Numbered from the stretch's first letter, positions 1 through 10,375 are shown. The stretch: 64,000 nucleotides of DNA from Brenneria izadpanahii (GCF_017569925.1 NZ_CP050854.1:5022001-5086000), one strand, 5' to 3'. The notes: generated by a model not told the origin, from the letters alone. Translations and numbers: made by a program.

Positions 1-1
1 T

Positions 2-319
2 ATCCGTATGTCGGCGGAAGAGTTTACGCAAGCCATGAATGGCGTTCGCCCGTTCAAGCGTTTACAAGGCATCGATCTGACAGACTATCGCTGCGAAACC
101 ATTTTCGTCGATCCCCCGCGTAGCGGGCTGGATACGGAAACCGTCAAGCTGGTACAGGCTTATCCGCGTATTCTTTATATTTCCTGCAATCCCGAAACGC
201 TGCGCCATAATCTGGAAACGCTGACGGAAACTCATCAAATCAGCCGGCTGGCGCTGTTTGACCAATTCCCCTACACCCACCATATGGAATGCGGCGTGCT
301 GCTTGAGAAACGCCAGTAA
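2..319 (+). CDS. trmA: tRNA (uracil-5-)-methyltransferase, C-terminal fragment cut by window start
   Basis: Only the last ~105 codons are present; the reading frame is open to the window edge, so the true start lies upstream. TrmA uses S-adenosylmethionine to make 5-methyluridine at position 54 of tRNA. The fragment shows the family motif [10 protein letters not shown], then the catalytic cysteine in YISCNPETL, and the C-terminal HHMECGVLL, whose glutamate is the general base in the E. coli enzyme. The end and spacing fit the E. coli protein. The neighbours yijD, fabR, sthA and oxyR follow in the usual enterobacterial order, which supports the call. Confidence 0.95.
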   Translation: MRMSAEEFTQAMNGVRPFKRLQGIDLTDYRCETIFVDPPRSGLDTETVKLVQAYPRILYISCNPETLRHNLETLTETHQISRLALFDQFPYTHHMECGVLLEKRQ

Positions 320-360
320 TCATGCGGCAAGGCAGGTGGTCTTTACTCGCCTGCCGTACG

Positions 361-744
361 TCATACCTCCGGGGCGTCATTCTCTTTGGCGGATTTCCGG
401 GCTTTTAGCTTGAAGCCGATCCAGAACACCAATGCCACGCACAGAATTGAGGGCACAAAGTTTGAGCCTATACTGGGATACTCAACGCGCACGATCGCGC
501 TGTAGAGCAACAGCCCCAGTAAAAAACAGGCGGCCACCAGCAGGGGAGCCTCTTCCGACATACTGCGGCTCATATATCGCTGGTGAAGGCAATAGATGGA
601 TAAAATCAGCGTAATGATGGGAAATATCGAAAACGGCACCAGCGCGCTAAACAACGCAGAAAATGAACCGTTAATGGATAAACCCGCGACCAACGCTAAA
701 ATCAGCGTACCTTTTTCTCCATAATGGTAGGATTGTTCTGTCAT
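361..744 (-). CDS. yijD: YijD family inner-membrane protein (DUF1422)
   Basis: A 127-residue protein with about four hydrophobic segments (near residues 13-35, 38-50, 65-85 and 96-112) and a basic C-terminal tail, so probably a small inner-membrane protein. The motif [13 protein letters not shown] near the N-terminus and [20 protein letters not shown] match my memory of E. coli YijD (119 residues). Its biochemical function is unknown. It lies downstream of fabR on the same strand, as in E. coli where the two form an operon; here the two are separated by ~90 bp that contain a small palindromic repeat. Confidence 0.85.
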   Translation of the reverse strand: MTEQSYHYGEKGTLILALVAGLSINGSFSALFSALVPFSIFPIITLILSIYCLHQRYMSRSMSEEAPLLVAACFLLGLLLYSAIVRVEYPSIGSNFVPSILCVALVFWIGFKLKARKSAKENDAPEV

Positions 745-769
745 AGCTTTTCTCTTCTCTATAGCTGTT

Positions 770-824
770 TATACCCTTCCATTTTCCAAGCCGGCTTCCG
801 GCGCGCTGAAATCTATCGGGTATA
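770..824. repeat. Short palindromic intergenic repeat, copy 1 (55 bp)
   Basis: Lies between yijD and fabR. The ends are TATACCC and GGGTATA, an inverted repeat. Read on the minus strand it begins TATACCCGATAGATTTCAG, 19 bases identical to the start of the copy at 9596-9659. It has no coding capacity. It resembles the miniature palindromic elements common in enterobacterial intergenic regions. Confidence 0.6.
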
Positions 825-834
825 TACCAAAAAT

Positions 835-1464
835 TTACGACATACCTGCGTGGCTATCCTGCTCTTTGCGATACCAGTAGTAGGCGCCTTTGGAAATCAT
901 GCGCAGTTGCAATACCAGCCTCTCCTCCAGTTGTTTCCGCTGCTCCAGGCCGACATCCAGCGCCTCCGCCCCGGCGCTGAAAACAATGATGACCATCGCT
1001 TCCGCCTGCGCTTCCGCAAAACTGCGTGGAATATGATTTTCGACTTCCAGATAATCCGCCAGTTCAGCAATAAAATGCTGAATCTCGCGCGCGACAGCGG
1101 CGCGAAACGCGGCGGAAGTCCCCGAACGCTCGCGCAATAACAGCCTGAAGGCATTAGGGTTATTGCCGATAAACTCCATAAAGGTTGAGACCGACGTTTT
1201 TATCACGCTGCCGCTTTTGGCAATTCGTTGCCGCGCCTGGCGCATCAGCTGGCGCAGCATCAGGCCGCTTTCATCGACCATCGTTAACCCGAGCTCATCC
1301 ACATCACGGAAGTGACGATAGAAAGACGTCGGCGCGATGCCGGCCTCACGCGCGACCTCGCGTAAACTCAGGCTGGCAAAACTGCGCTCCGCGCTTAACT
1401 GGCTGAATGCCGCTTCAATGAGGGAACGACGCGTCCGTTCTTTTTGTTGTGCTCTGACACCCAT
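835..1464 (-). CDS. fabR: HTH-type transcriptional repressor FabR
   Basis: TetR-family repressor that controls unsaturated fatty acid synthesis (fabA and fabB in E. coli), responding to the unsaturated/saturated acyl-CoA or acyl-ACP balance. The N-terminal helix-turn-helix (about residues 10-57, including [19 protein letters not shown]) is almost identical to E. coli FabR. I chose the start at 1464 ([13 protein letters not shown]), giving 209 residues; an upstream in-frame ATG at 1587 would add 41 residues with no resemblance to the family and would run into the sthA promoter region. It is divergent from sthA, with a shared intergenic region of ~190 bp. Confidence 0.95.
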   Translation of the reverse strand: MGVRAQQKERTRRSLIEAAFSQLSAERSFASLSLREVAREAGIAPTSFYRHFRDVDELGLTMVDESGLMLRQLMRQARQRIAKSGSVIKTSVSTFMEFIGNNPNAFRLLLRERSGTSAAFRAAVAREIQHFIAELADYLEVENHIPRSFAEAQAEAMVIIVFSAGAEALDVGLEQRKQLEERLVLQLRMISKGAYYWYRKEQDSHAGMS

Positions 1465-1593
1465 TATCCTGCCCAAACCATCCGTATTTCTCTCCAGAAA
1501 AGCACTATAGCAAACTTTATTGTCAGCATACTGAGACAAAGTCTGCCACATTAAAAATGTGATCATAGGTTTCCATAATAAATACAAGGGTTA

Positions 1594-1622
1594 TTGGGTT
1601 GCACCCTGGCGCATGTTACAAT
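1594..1622 (+). promoter_or_regulatory. Probable sigma-70 promoter of sthA with extended -10
   Basis: TTGGGT at 1594-1599, a 17-bp spacer, then TACAAT at 1617-1622 preceded by TGT (extended -10). It lies 35 bp before the sthA start codon. Prediction from sequence only. Confidence 0.5.
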
Positions 1623-1657
1623 GTCGTTATCGCCTTGTATGGAATGAGTTACTTACT

Positions 1658-3064
1658 ATGACCACAAAACAACCATTCGATTATGATGCCATCGTTATCG
1701 GTTCCGGCCCCGGCGGTGAAGGCGCCGCGATGGGATTAACCAAACAAGGGGCGAAAGTCGCGGTGATTGAACGGCACTACAATGTCGGCGGCGGCTGCAC
1801 GCATTGGGGAACCATCCCTTCCAAGGCGCTTCGCCATGCCGTCAGCCGTATTATTGAGTTTAACCAGAACCCGCTATATAGCGACAACGCCCGCGTTATC
1901 AGTTCCTCTTTTTCCGATATCCTGCGCCACGCGGACAGCGTTATCGGCCAGCAAACCCGGAGGCGCCAGGGATTTTATGAGCGTAATCAGTGCGAGCTGT
2001 TCTCCGGCGAAGCCCGTTTTGTCGATGAGCATACCGTTGCCGTTCATTATCCAGACAACAGCCACGACACGCTGACGGCGGCCAATATTATTATCGCCAC
2101 AGGCTCGCGCCCCTATCGCCCAACGAACGTCGATTTCAATCATTCCCGCATCTACGACAGCGATTCCATTCTGCAGCTCGACCACGAACCCCGGCATGTC
2201 ATTATCTATGGCGCGGGGGTCATTGGTTGCGAATACGCGTCCATTTTTCGCGGCCTTAACGTCAAGGTTGATTTAATTAATACCCGCGATCGTCTGTTGG
2301 CTTTTCTCGATCAGGAAATGTCCGACGCGCTCTCTTACCACTTCTGGAACAACGGCGTCGTCATCCGCCACAACGAAGAGTTTGACAGCATTGAAGGCCT
2401 GGCGGACGGCGTTATCGTTAATCTCAAATCCGGCAAAAAAATGAAGGCGGATTGTCTGCTGTACGCCAACGGACGCACCGGCAATACGGAAACGCTCGGT
2501 CTGGAGAATATCGGCCTGAGCACCGACAGCCGCGGACAAATCAAGGTCAATAGCATGTATCAAACCGGACTGGCGCATATTTACGCCGTCGGCGACGTTA
2601 TCGGCTATCCCAGTCTGGCTTCCGCCGCCTACGATCAGGGGCGTCTTGCCGCGCAGGCGATCGTCAAAGGGGATGCCAGCGCCCATTTAATCGAGGATAT
2701 TCCCACCGGGATTTACACCATTCCTGAAATCAGCTCGGTGGGGAAAACCGAACAGCAGCTTACGGCAATGAAAGTTCCCTATGAAGTGGGTCGGGCGCAG
2801 TTCAAACATCTGGCGCGCGCGCAGATTGTCGGAATGAACGTGGGAAGCCTGAAGATCCTTTTCCACCGCGAAACGAAACAGATACTGGGTATCCACTGTT
2901 TCGGCGAACGCGCGGCCGAGATTATCCATATCGGACAGGCGATTATGGAACAGCAAGGCGAAGGTAATACTATCGAATACTTTGTTAATACTACCTTCAA
3001 CTACCCGACAATGGCGGAAGCCTATCGGGTTGCGGCATTGAACGGGTTAAACCGCCTGTTTTGA
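1658..3064 (+). CDS. sthA: Soluble pyridine nucleotide transhydrogenase
   Basis: Cytosolic FAD flavoprotein that transfers hydride between NADPH and NAD+. The start at 1658 ([15 protein letters not shown]) gives 468 residues, close to the 466 of E. coli; an upstream in-frame ATG at 1559 is rejected because it precedes the promoter. Visible motifs: FAD-binding [10 protein letters not shown] near residue 15, the active-site region [15 protein letters not shown], which keeps only one of the two redox cysteines found in lipoamide dehydrogenases (as expected for this family), the NAD(P)-binding [11 protein letters not shown], and the second FAD motif [21 protein letters not shown]. Its 3' end overlaps the convergent oxyR gene by 18 bp. 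Confidence 0.97.
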   Translation: MTTKQPFDYDAIVIGSGPGGEGAAMGLTKQGAKVAVIERHYNVGGGCTHWGTIPSKALRHAVSRIIEFNQNPLYSDNARVISSSFSDILRHADSVIGQQTRRRQGFYERNQCELFSGEARFVDEHTVAVHYPDNSHDTLTAANIIIATGSRPYRPTNVDFNHSRIYDSDSILQLDHEPRHVIIYGAGVIGCEYASIFRGLNVKVDLINTRDRLLAFLDQEMSDALSYHFWNNGVVIRHNEEFDSIEGLADGVIVNLKSGKKMKADCLLYANGRTGNTETLGLENIGLSTDSRGQIKVNSMYQTGLAHIYAVGDVIGYPSLASAAYDQGRLAAQAIVKGDASAHLIEDIPTGIYTIPEISSVGKTEQQLTAMKVPYEVGRAQFKHLARAQIVGMNVGSLKILFHRETKQILGIHCFGERAAEIIHIGQAIMEQQGEGNTIEYFVNTTFNYPTMAEAYRVAALNGLNRLF

Positions 3065-3964
3065 CACGTTTTCCATATAACTTTGCATATGCTCGCGGAT
3101 GGTATCGGCCAGTTGCTCATAGCGTCCGCGCAACGGCGAACCGGGGCGGTAAACCAGAGCAATAGTGCGCTTCGGTTCGGGTTTGTGGCAAGGCAGGTAG
3201 CAGACGCCATCGCGCTCGCGCTCGTGGGGAACCGCCAGCGATGGCAACAGCGTGATACCGCTCCCCGCCGCCACCATATTGCGCAGCGTTTCCAGACTGG
3301 TGGCGCGGAAATGAGTGTCTTCGTCGGCTCCCGCCTGGAAACAGAACCCCATCGCCTGATCGCGCAGGCAGTGCCCGTCTTCCAGCATCAGCAACTTTTC
3401 GCCAGCCAGGTCGGACATCGCCACGCGCTCACGATTCGCCCAGGGATGATCCTGATAAATCGCCAGCTTCATCGGCTCATCGAACAACGGCACTTCGATA
3501 AAAGCTTCAGACTCTTTCACTAACGCCAGGATAGCGCAATCCAGCTTACCGCTGTCCAACTGGGCCAAAAGCTGATGGGTCTGCGCTTCATGCAGATACA
3601 TTTCAAGTTTGGGGAACGTACGATGCAGCATCGGAATGATCTGTGGCAGCAGATAAGGCCCGACCGTCGGGATCAAACCGATATGCAATGGCCCAGACAT
3701 GGTTTCTCCCTGCTGGCTGGCCATCTCTTTCAATACTTTAACTTCACGTAATACCGTACGCGCCTGTTCAACCAGCAGCAAACCCGCCTGAGTGAACAAA
3801 ACTTTTCTACTGGTTCGTTCCAGTAGCATCACGCCTAACTCGTCTTCCAACTTACGGATTTGTCCACTGAGCGTTGGCTGACTAACATGGCAAGAGTCTG
3901 CGGCGCGTCGAAAATGACGATGTTCTGCTAGCGCCACCAGATATTCCAGATCCCGAATATTCAT
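3047..3964 (-). CDS. oxyR: Hydrogen peroxide-sensing LysR-type regulator OxyR
   Basis: 305 residues, the same length as E. coli OxyR. An N-terminal LysR winged helix-turn-helix (residues 1-60) is followed by an effector domain. The redox pair is at exactly the E. coli positions: Cys199 in DGHCLRDQ and Cys208 in GFCFQ, which form the regulatory disulfide on peroxide exposure. It activates peroxide-defence genes as a tetramer. A Shine-Dalgarno (AAGGAGAA on the minus strand, around 3971-3978) precedes the start. Its last 18 bp overlap sthA on the other strand. No oxyS-like small RNA was recognised in the upstream region, where E. coli has it. Confidence 0.97.
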   Translation of the reverse strand: MNIRDLEYLVALAEHRHFRRAADSCHVSQPTLSGQIRKLEDELGVMLLERTSRKVLFTQAGLLLVEQARTVLREVKVLKEMASQQGETMSGPLHIGLIPTVGPYLLPQIIPMLHRTFPKLEMYLHEAQTHQLLAQLDSGKLDCAILALVKESEAFIEVPLFDEPMKLAIYQDHPWANRERVAMSDLAGEKLLMLEDGHCLRDQAMGFCFQAGADEDTHFRATSLETLRNMVAAGSGITLLPSLAVPHERERDGVCYLPCHKPEPKRTIALVYRPGSPLRGRYEQLADTIREHMQSYMENVSKQAV

Positions 3965-3978
3965 TTATTATTCTCCTT

Positions 3979-4546
3979 ATAATGATAGCAATTAACGATA
4001 GAAAGATTAGCAACGAATGATTATTCCTATCAATATTTAAGCGAATAATATTATCCATCGAAGCGCATCTGTTTATTTAACCTAAATAAAGCAACACTTT
4101 CACCATTAACAGTTCGAGTCCATATTATCAGCCAGAACATATTATCAGCCAGAAAAGTAAGCAAATTACATAGAAAGCTTTCCATACGCGCCAAGGCGAG
4201 CAATGGAGTGGGGTTAACAAATACGTTAATGATAAAACTGTCATCGTCTTTCTTCACCGGAGGCTTTTAGCAGCCAGATCCCTTAGCCATCTGCCACGCT
4301 ATAACGAGTGAGCCGGCGTATTCAAGTGATTTGGCGCCGATCGCATTTTGTGTAGCTATATTAACGACACATCTATATTACATGCTTAGGATTCCGATCC
4401 AGGTACAGACGATATTGCGGCCATTCCTTATAAGAGCGGATAATTTATTGTTTATACAGGGATATGGGTGAAAAACTCTGCTTTTTGATGTGATGCCTGA
4501 GGATGTTATTTCTCGATTGAGGCTATTTCGGAAGTCGATACAACAG
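3979..4546. other. Long intergenic region between oxyR and metF
   Basis: About 570 bp without a convincing gene. It contains the oxyR promoter region (several ATAG/CTAT-like half sites between 3984 and 4030, weakly OxyR-like), the tandem duplication at 4121-4154 and the metF terminator at its far end. A 68-codon minus-strand open frame (4051-4257) spans the 17-bp duplication, has no recognisable product and is judged non-coding. In E. coli and related enterics, as I recall them, ppc and the argECB(G)H genes lie between metF and oxyR; none is present here. Confidence 0.5.
4121..4154. repeat. Perfect 17-bp tandem duplication
   Basis: The 17-mer CATATTATCAGCCAGAA occurs twice back to back (4121-4137 and 4138-4154) without mismatch. 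The unit length is not a multiple of three, which argues against coding. Confidence 0.9.
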
Positions 4547-4547
4547 A

Positions 4548-4572
4548 AAAACCCTGCGTCGGCAGGGTTTCA
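4548..4572 (-). terminator. Rho-independent terminator of metF
   Basis: AAACCCTGC (4550-4558) pairs with GCAGGGTTT (4563-4571) across a 4-base loop. On the minus strand the stem runs into a short T tract. It lies 20-45 bp after the metF stop codon. Confidence 0.85.
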
Positions 4573-4593
4573 GACAATCTTCGCTTTTCTTGT

Positions 4594-5493
<900 letters not shown>

Positions 5494-5531
5494 CTATCCT
5501 ATTAACCAATGCGATTATTATCGTTTTTCAT

Positions 5532-5563
5532 AACCGTCTATACGTTTAGACGTCCATATAGAA
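5532..5563 (-). promoter_or_regulatory. MetJ operator (tandem met boxes) of metF
   Basis: Contiguous 8-mers resembling the met box AGACGTCT: AACCGTCT (5532), ATACGTTT (5540), AGACGTCC (5548) and a weaker ATATAGAA (5556). It lies 45-75 bp upstream of the metF start. MetJ dimers bind such tandem boxes cooperatively with S-adenosylmethionine as corepressor. metJ itself is in this window. Confidence 0.8.
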
Positions 5564-5842
5564 AATGACGCAATCTGCCTGAAGAGTCAATGTTTTTGCT
5601 CGGCTATATGGTGATGATTATTCATCAAACGTGAAAAATATTCATAACAAGGTTCGAGCGTAACGATGGGTTCGGCCCGTCGGACCCTGTTTATGGCTGT
5701 CCATGCGCCAAGCAGGCTTGTGCCGCAACAGAGGATGCAAAGTAGCATGGTGGAAAATAACGCGGTCGACGCGTGCGCAGACGATCCCGCCTCGCACGCT
5801 ATTTTTCCGAACGCGATCCTTCAGCATCGCGCATGCGTCAGC
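5564..5842. other. Intergenic spacer between metL and metF
   Basis: About 280 bp holding no gene or clear hairpin that I can identify. Short open frames on both strands lack recognisable products. Confidence 0.5.
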
Positions 5843-8278
5843 TCAAAGCAGCTGCGCCAGACGGTTTAAATCCGACTGAATCGCCCCGGCCGTGACATCT
5901 CGCCCGGCGCCCGGTCCGCGGATCACCAGAGAGTTATCCCGATACCAGCGGCTTTCTATCGAAAATACATTATCGCCCGGCAGCAGCGAGGCCAGAGGAT
6001 GATCGGGTCTGACCGCCTCAACGCCAACGCGAGCCTTGCCATTAGCATCAAAACGAGCGACATGGCGCAGAACCATCCCCATTTCCTGAGCGGCCTCCAG
6101 CCGTTGCAGCATCTGTTCGTTCAGCGATTCGCCATTCTCAAAGAACTGATCGACCGAGCCTTCTTCACACCCCGCCGGCACCAGCGATTCAACCCGCACC
6201 TGACTGGGCTCAATCTCATACCCGGCTTCACGCGCCAGAATAACCAGCTTGCGCATCACATCCTGCCCGGACAAATCAACGCGCGGATCCGGCTCGGTCA
6301 ACCCTTGCTGGCAAGCCTGATCCACCAAATCCATAAAGGGTACCGAACCATCAAACTGGAGGAACAGCCACGACAGCGTTCCCGAAAAAATACCGCTGAT
6401 CGCCAGAATGCTGTCGCCGCTTTCCCGCAGATCCCGCACGGCAAAGTTCACCGGCAGACCCGCGCCGACAGTGGCGTTATATAACCAGTGGCGGCCGGTT
6501 TTGGCGAAAGCGTCGCGAATCTGACGATAATTATCGCCGCCGGACGCGCCCGCCAGTTTATTCGCGCTGATGACGTGGAAACCATAACTGGCGAAATCGA
6601 GGTATAAATCAGCGACCGACTCGCTGGCCGTCACATCCAGCACCACTAAATCATCATAGGGATGGGAACGCATCCACAGAAACAGATCTTCGCCATCCCG
6701 CTCCTGCGCTTCGCTGTCGAAAAACGCCAATACCCGGCTGACGTCCAGACCGTCATAGTTCAGCAAACTGCGGGTACTGTCCACCACGCCGGCGAGAACA
6801 AACTCAAACCCGGTACGGGCGGAAATATGCGACTGCTCGCGGGCGAACAGCTCCAGCCAGCGGGATCCGATATTTCCTTTACCAAACAACACCAGACCAA
6901 TGCGTTTTTCCGCACGGAATAATGAATGATGCAGCCCGCGCACCAGATGTTCCGTCGGCCCGACCCGCAATACCGCCACTAGGCTGATGCCGTCTTCCGA
7001 CTGCCAGATGAACTCCGTCGGCTGATCTTTCAACTGCTGGTAAAAACGGTGGCTATGCAACGGATTATTGCAGACGCCCGCGCCCACCATCGCCACCAGC
7101 GCCAAACCTTCGCGCAGGGTTAACTGCGCGGACAATCCGGCCTGATTCAGCAATTGCCAGGCGCTGTCGACCACTTCCGTGGTGTAACACAGTTGCAGTA
7201 GATTGCGATCGTGATGGATCCCCGTCGCCAGCGGTTTCACTTGCGAGCGATTCAGTAACTGTTCAACATCTTTTTGGATCTGCGGGAAATCGTGTTCCGA
7301 TGGCGCCTGAATTTCAATCAGACAAACATCGTCGTGGCTGGTGACGATTTTTGCGCCCGTACCCGACGCCAGCACGCGTTCAATACGCGTAGAACCTTGC
7401 TCTGGCTGATAGCTGCAACGCAATTGCAGATCGATATCGCTGCCGGATACTGGCTGTAAGGTACGGGTATGCAGCACCGGCGCGGCCAGCCGCGCCAGTT
7501 CGCTCGCTTCATCCAACCGCAGCAGCGGCAGCAGACAGGCATCCTTGACTTTGCGCGGATCCGCGCTGTAGACCCCGGCGACATCGCTCCAGATGGTCAC
7601 TCTTTCAACGCCGGCCAGCGCGCCGATCTGGGTAGCGGAATAGTCGCTGCCGTTGCGTCCCAGCAGCACCGCTTCACCCGCTTCGTTGCGGCAGATAAAC
7701 CCGGTGACGACCAAGCGCTGCCCTGGGTATTTTGCCAAAAACTGTTGCAGCAGCGGTCTGGAACGGCTTTCATCCACCTGTGGCTGCGCGGCCCGCTCAG
7801 CGCGCAGAAAATCGCGCGCGTCCAGCCAGGAAGCCTGAATATCCATCTGGTTAAGCAGCGCGGCCATCAGACGAGCCGACCAGATCTCTCCGTGACCGAC
7901 CACTTCGGCATACACGGCGTCATCGATCTTACCGTCCAGGAGTGCGGCTAAACGCTCCAGATCGCGAATAAACTGCGCCGTCAGCGGTTCGGCCACTTCT
8001 GGAGGTAATAGCCCGACAATCAGATCGCTCTGATAACGGCGCAACGCCTGCTGAACCTGATGCGCGGAAAGACGATCGCTTTGGCTCAGTCTTAACCAGC
8101 TAATCAGGTGGTTAGTCGTGCCGCCGGCCGCCGAAACCACCATTAAATCGCCCGGCTGGCTGTGCTCGGCCATAATGCCGGCAACGCGCTGATAACACTT
8201 CACATCGGCCAGGCTGCTGCCGCCAAATTTATGCAGTTGCCGGCCGGTTACCGTTCCCGCTACTCCTGATGCACTCAT
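5843..8278 (-). CDS. metL: Bifunctional aspartokinase II / homoserine dehydrogenase II
   Basis: 811 residues, as expected for MetL. The N-terminal aspartokinase domain (about 1-300) starts with the kinase motif HKFGGSSLADVKCY and includes GRNGSDYSATQIGAL; a degenerate ACT-like region follows (about 310-450); the C-terminal homoserine dehydrogenase (about 460-811) has the NAD(P)-binding GLVLFGKGNIGSRWLELF and ISGIFSGTLSWLF. It catalyses the first and third steps from aspartate toward methionine. Its start lies 2 bp after the metB stop region, so the two genes are one MetJ-controlled operon. Family knowledge: MetL is repressed by methionine but not feedback-inhibited by threonine. Confidence 0.97.
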   Translation of the reverse strand: MSASGVAGTVTGRQLHKFGGSSLADVKCYQRVAGIMAEHSQPGDLMVVSAAGGTTNHLISWLRLSQSDRLSAHQVQQALRRYQSDLIVGLLPPEVAEPLTAQFIRDLERLAALLDGKIDDAVYAEVVGHGEIWSARLMAALLNQMDIQASWLDARDFLRAERAAQPQVDESRSRPLLQQFLAKYPGQRLVVTGFICRNEAGEAVLLGRNGSDYSATQIGALAGVERVTIWSDVAGVYSADPRKVKDACLLPLLRLDEASELARLAAPVLHTRTLQPVSGSDIDLQLRCSYQPEQGSTRIERVLASGTGAKIVTSHDDVCLIEIQAPSEHDFPQIQKDVEQLLNRSQVKPLATGIHHDRNLLQLCYTTEVVDSAWQLLNQAGLSAQLTLREGLALVAMVGAGVCNNPLHSHRFYQQLKDQPTEFIWQSEDGISLVAVLRVGPTEHLVRGLHHSLFRAEKRIGLVLFGKGNIGSRWLELFAREQSHISARTGFEFVLAGVVDSTRSLLNYDGLDVSRVLAFFDSEAQERDGEDLFLWMRSHPYDDLVVLDVTASESVADLYLDFASYGFHVISANKLAGASGGDNYRQIRDAFAKTGRHWLYNATVGAGLPVNFAVRDLRESGDSILAISGIFSGTLSWLFLQFDGSVPFMDLVDQACQQGLTEPDPRVDLSGQDVMRKLVILAREAGYEIEPSQVRVESLVPAGCEEGSVDQFFENGESLNEQMLQRLEAAQEMGMVLRHVARFDANGKARVGVEAVRPDHPLASLLPGDNVFSIESRWYRDNSLVIRGPGAGRDVTAGAIQSDLNRLAQLL

Positions 8279-8280
8279 TC

Positions 8281-9441
8281 TTACCCCTTCGCCGCAGCCT
8301 GAAATGCACGATCCAGATCGGCAACCAGATCGTCGCCGTCTTCAATCCCGGTTGATACACGTAACAAGGTTTCTGAAATCCCGGCAGCCGCACGCGCTTC
8401 CGGCGCCATCCCCGCATGCGTCATCGTCGCCGCATGGGAAATCAGGCTTTCCACCCCGCCCAGCGATTCCGCCAGCGTAAACAGCTCCAACGACGCCAGA
8501 AAACGGCGCAAGGTCTCTTCGTCGCCGTCCAGCTCAAAACTCAGCATCGCCCCAAACCCGGATTGTTGGCGACGGGCGATATCATGACCGGGATTTTGCG
8601 GCAGCGAAGGATGATACAATTTTTTCACCAGCGGCTGTTGCTGTAAATACTCCACCAACTGTAGCGCATTTCGCTGCGCTGCGGCCATACGCGGAGACAG
8701 GGTACGCAAACCGCGCAGCAGCAGATAACTGTCGAAGGCGCCGCCGGTTACGCCGATATTGTTCGCCCACCAGGCAAGGTCGGTCGCCGTTTCCGGATCG
8801 CGCGCAATTACCGCCCCGGCGACCACATCGGAGTGACCGTTCAGGTATTTGGTACAGGAATGAAGCACCAGATCCGCGCCCAACGCCAGCGGTTGCTGCA
8901 ATGCCGGGCTGAGGAAGGTGTTATCCACCACGCTGATCGCCCCGGCTTCTCTCGCCGCCTGACAGATGGCCGCGATATCCACCACGCGCAGCAACGGATT
9001 ACTGGGACTTTCAATCAGAACCAGTTTGGGTTTCTCTTCCAACGCCGTTTTAAGCGCGGTTTCATCCCCCTGATCGACGAACTTGACGCGAAACGCCCCG
9101 CGTTTGCTTAAGCTATCGAACAGACGGTAACTGCCGCCATAGCAATCATGAGGCGCGACCAGCAGATCGCCGGGACGCAGAAAAACGGTGCACACCAGCA
9201 TAATGGCGGACATGCCGCTGCTAGTCATGACCGCCCCCGCGCCACCTTCCAGTTCGGCCAGCGCCCGCTGCACGACATCGCGGCTTGGATTACCCCGGCG
9301 GGAGTAGTCATGGGCTCTTGGCTGATTGAATCCGGTAAAATTATAAGTACTGGAAAGATGAATGGGGGGAACAACGCAGCCATACTGCTCGTCATTGTTT
9401 AACCCGCTGCGAACTGCGATCGTTGCCTGTTTACGCGTCAT
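8281..9441 (-). CDS. metB: Cystathionine gamma-synthase
   Basis: 386 residues, the E. coli length. A PLP enzyme of the Cys/Met metabolism family that condenses O-succinylhomoserine with cysteine to cystathionine. The PLP-lysine motif is SCTKYLNGHSDVVAGAV; phosphate-binding and substrate motifs include SSTYNFTGFNQPRAHDYSRRGNP and the C-terminal SLGGVESLISHAATMTHA. First gene of the metB-metL operon, with MetJ boxes immediately upstream (9502-9533), divergent from metJ. Confidence 0.97.
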   Translation of the reverse strand: MTRKQATIAVRSGLNNDEQYGCVVPPIHLSSTYNFTGFNQPRAHDYSRRGNPSRDVVQRALAELEGGAGAVMTSSGMSAIMLVCTVFLRPGDLLVAPHDCYGGSYRLFDSLSKRGAFRVKFVDQGDETALKTALEEKPKLVLIESPSNPLLRVVDIAAICQAAREAGAISVVDNTFLSPALQQPLALGADLVLHSCTKYLNGHSDVVAGAVIARDPETATDLAWWANNIGVTGGAFDSYLLLRGLRTLSPRMAAAQRNALQLVEYLQQQPLVKKLYHPSLPQNPGHDIARRQQSGFGAMLSFELDGDEETLRRFLASLELFTLAESLGGVESLISHAATMTHAGMAPEARAAAGISETLLRVSTGIEDGDDLVADLDRAFQAAAKG

Positions 9442-9501
9442 CGGATCTTTTCCTGGCTAGAGACTGAGAGATAAGGGTTAAAGAGTAAACCCAGTCAGCA
9501 T

Positions 9502-9533
9502 AGACGTCAATACATCTAGACTTCTAAACTTCT
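9502..9533. promoter_or_regulatory. MetJ operator in the metB-metJ divergent region
   Basis: Four contiguous 8-mers: AGACGTCA (9502), ATACATCT (9510), AGACTTCT (9518) and AAACTTCT (9526), all close to the met box AGACGTCT. The position 60-90 bp before metB and ~155 bp before metJ fits shared autoregulated control, as in E. coli. Confidence 0.85.
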
Positions 9534-9595
9534 TTGCGTATAGATTGAGCATAAGCATAATAACCGCTAGAATCGTAGTATTTCATGACAGATGC

Positions 9596-9659
9596 TATAC
9601 CCGATAGATTTCAGAATGCAGAAAGCCAACTTCCTGCGACGTGAAAGATGACTGGTATA
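9596..9659. repeat. Short palindromic intergenic repeat, copy 2 (64 bp)
   Basis: Begins TATACCCGATAGATTTCAG, identical over 19 bases to copy 1 read in reverse, and ends with GGTATA. It is inserted between the MetJ boxes and the metJ start codon, so it would lie in the metJ leader or promoter region. Confidence 0.6.
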
Positions 9660-9689
9660 TCTTCATTACGACTATTTTTAAGGTATCCC

Positions 9690-10007
9690 ATGGCTGAGTG
9701 GAACGGCGAATATGTCAGCCCTTACGCTGAACACGGTAAAAAGAGCGAACAGGTTAAAAAAATAACCGTCTCTATTCCTCTTAAGGTATTGAAAATATTA
9801 ACCGATGAGCGAACCCGGCGTCAGGTAAACAACCTGCGTCATGCAACAAACAGTGAGCTGCTGTGTGAAGCGTTTTTGCATGCCTTCACCGGACAGCCGC
9901 TGCCAAACGATGAAGACTTACGTAAAGAACGCAGCGATGAAATTCCCGAAGCCGCCAAAATCATCATGCGGGAGATGGGTATCGATCCTGATACTTGGGA
10001 ATACTGA
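9690..10007 (+). CDS. metJ: Methionine regulon repressor MetJ
   Basis: Ribbon-helix-helix repressor that binds met boxes with S-adenosylmethionine as corepressor. The start at 9690 ([18 protein letters not shown]) gives 105 residues, exactly the E. coli length; it is preceded by AAGG at about 9680-9683. An in-frame upstream ATG (9648) lies inside the palindromic repeat and is rejected. The DNA-contacting beta strand [15 protein letters not shown] and the helix region [30 protein letters not shown] are near-identical to the E. coli protein. Targets visible in this window are metB-metL, metF and metJ itself. Confidence 0.97.
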
Positions 10008-10022
10008 TGGGGAATAACGAAC

Positions 10023-10044
10023 AAAGGCGCCGGAAGGCGCCTTT
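10023..10044. terminator. Bidirectional hairpin between metJ and rpmE
   Basis: AAAGGCGCC (10023-10031) pairs with GGCGCCTTT (10036-10044) with a GGAA loop, between the convergent metJ and rpmE genes. The T tract is short in both directions. Confidence 0.65.
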
Positions 10045-10071
10045 GCTATCTTAACCGCTAACGGGCAAAAC

Positions 10072-10287
10072 TTATTTTTTAGCGCCCGGTACGCTGAAAC
10101 GCTTGTTGAAGCGCTCAACACGACCGCCGGTATCAACAACACGCTGTTTACCCGTGTAGAACGGGTGGCAAGCGCTGCACACGTCCAGGTTCAGGTCGTG
10201 GCCCACGGTAGAGTGGGTTTTGATAACATTACCGCAAGAGCAAGTTGCAGTAACTTCAACATAATTCGGGTGAATACCTTGTTTCAT
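10072..10287 (-). CDS. rpmE: 50S ribosomal protein L31
   Basis: 71 residues. It carries the zinc-binding cysteines of the C+ form of L31: C-x-C in TCSCGN and C-x2-C in DVCSACHPF, followed by FYTGKQR and [11 protein letters not shown]. It is a component of the large ribosomal subunit that contributes to the bridge with the small subunit. The gene is monocistronic and convergent with metJ. The upstream region contains a 24-bp inverted repeat (10376-10399). Confidence 0.97.
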   Translation of the reverse strand: MKQGIHPNYVEVTATCSCGNVIKTHSTVGHDLNLDVCSACHPFYTGKQRVVDTGGRVERFNKRFSVPGAKK

Positions 10288-10375
10288 GGGAAACCTCTGT
10301 TAAGGCCGTGTCGCTATCCAGCCCTGTTCCGCCAGACACCACACGAAAGTGAGTTAAAGAAGTTGAGTCAATCAA

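Noticed and set aside
4051..4257. 68-codon minus-strand open frame in the oxyR-metF gap
   Set aside because: No recognisable motif, contains a 17-bp tandem duplication that is not a multiple of three, no ribosome site, and odd composition; judged non-coding.
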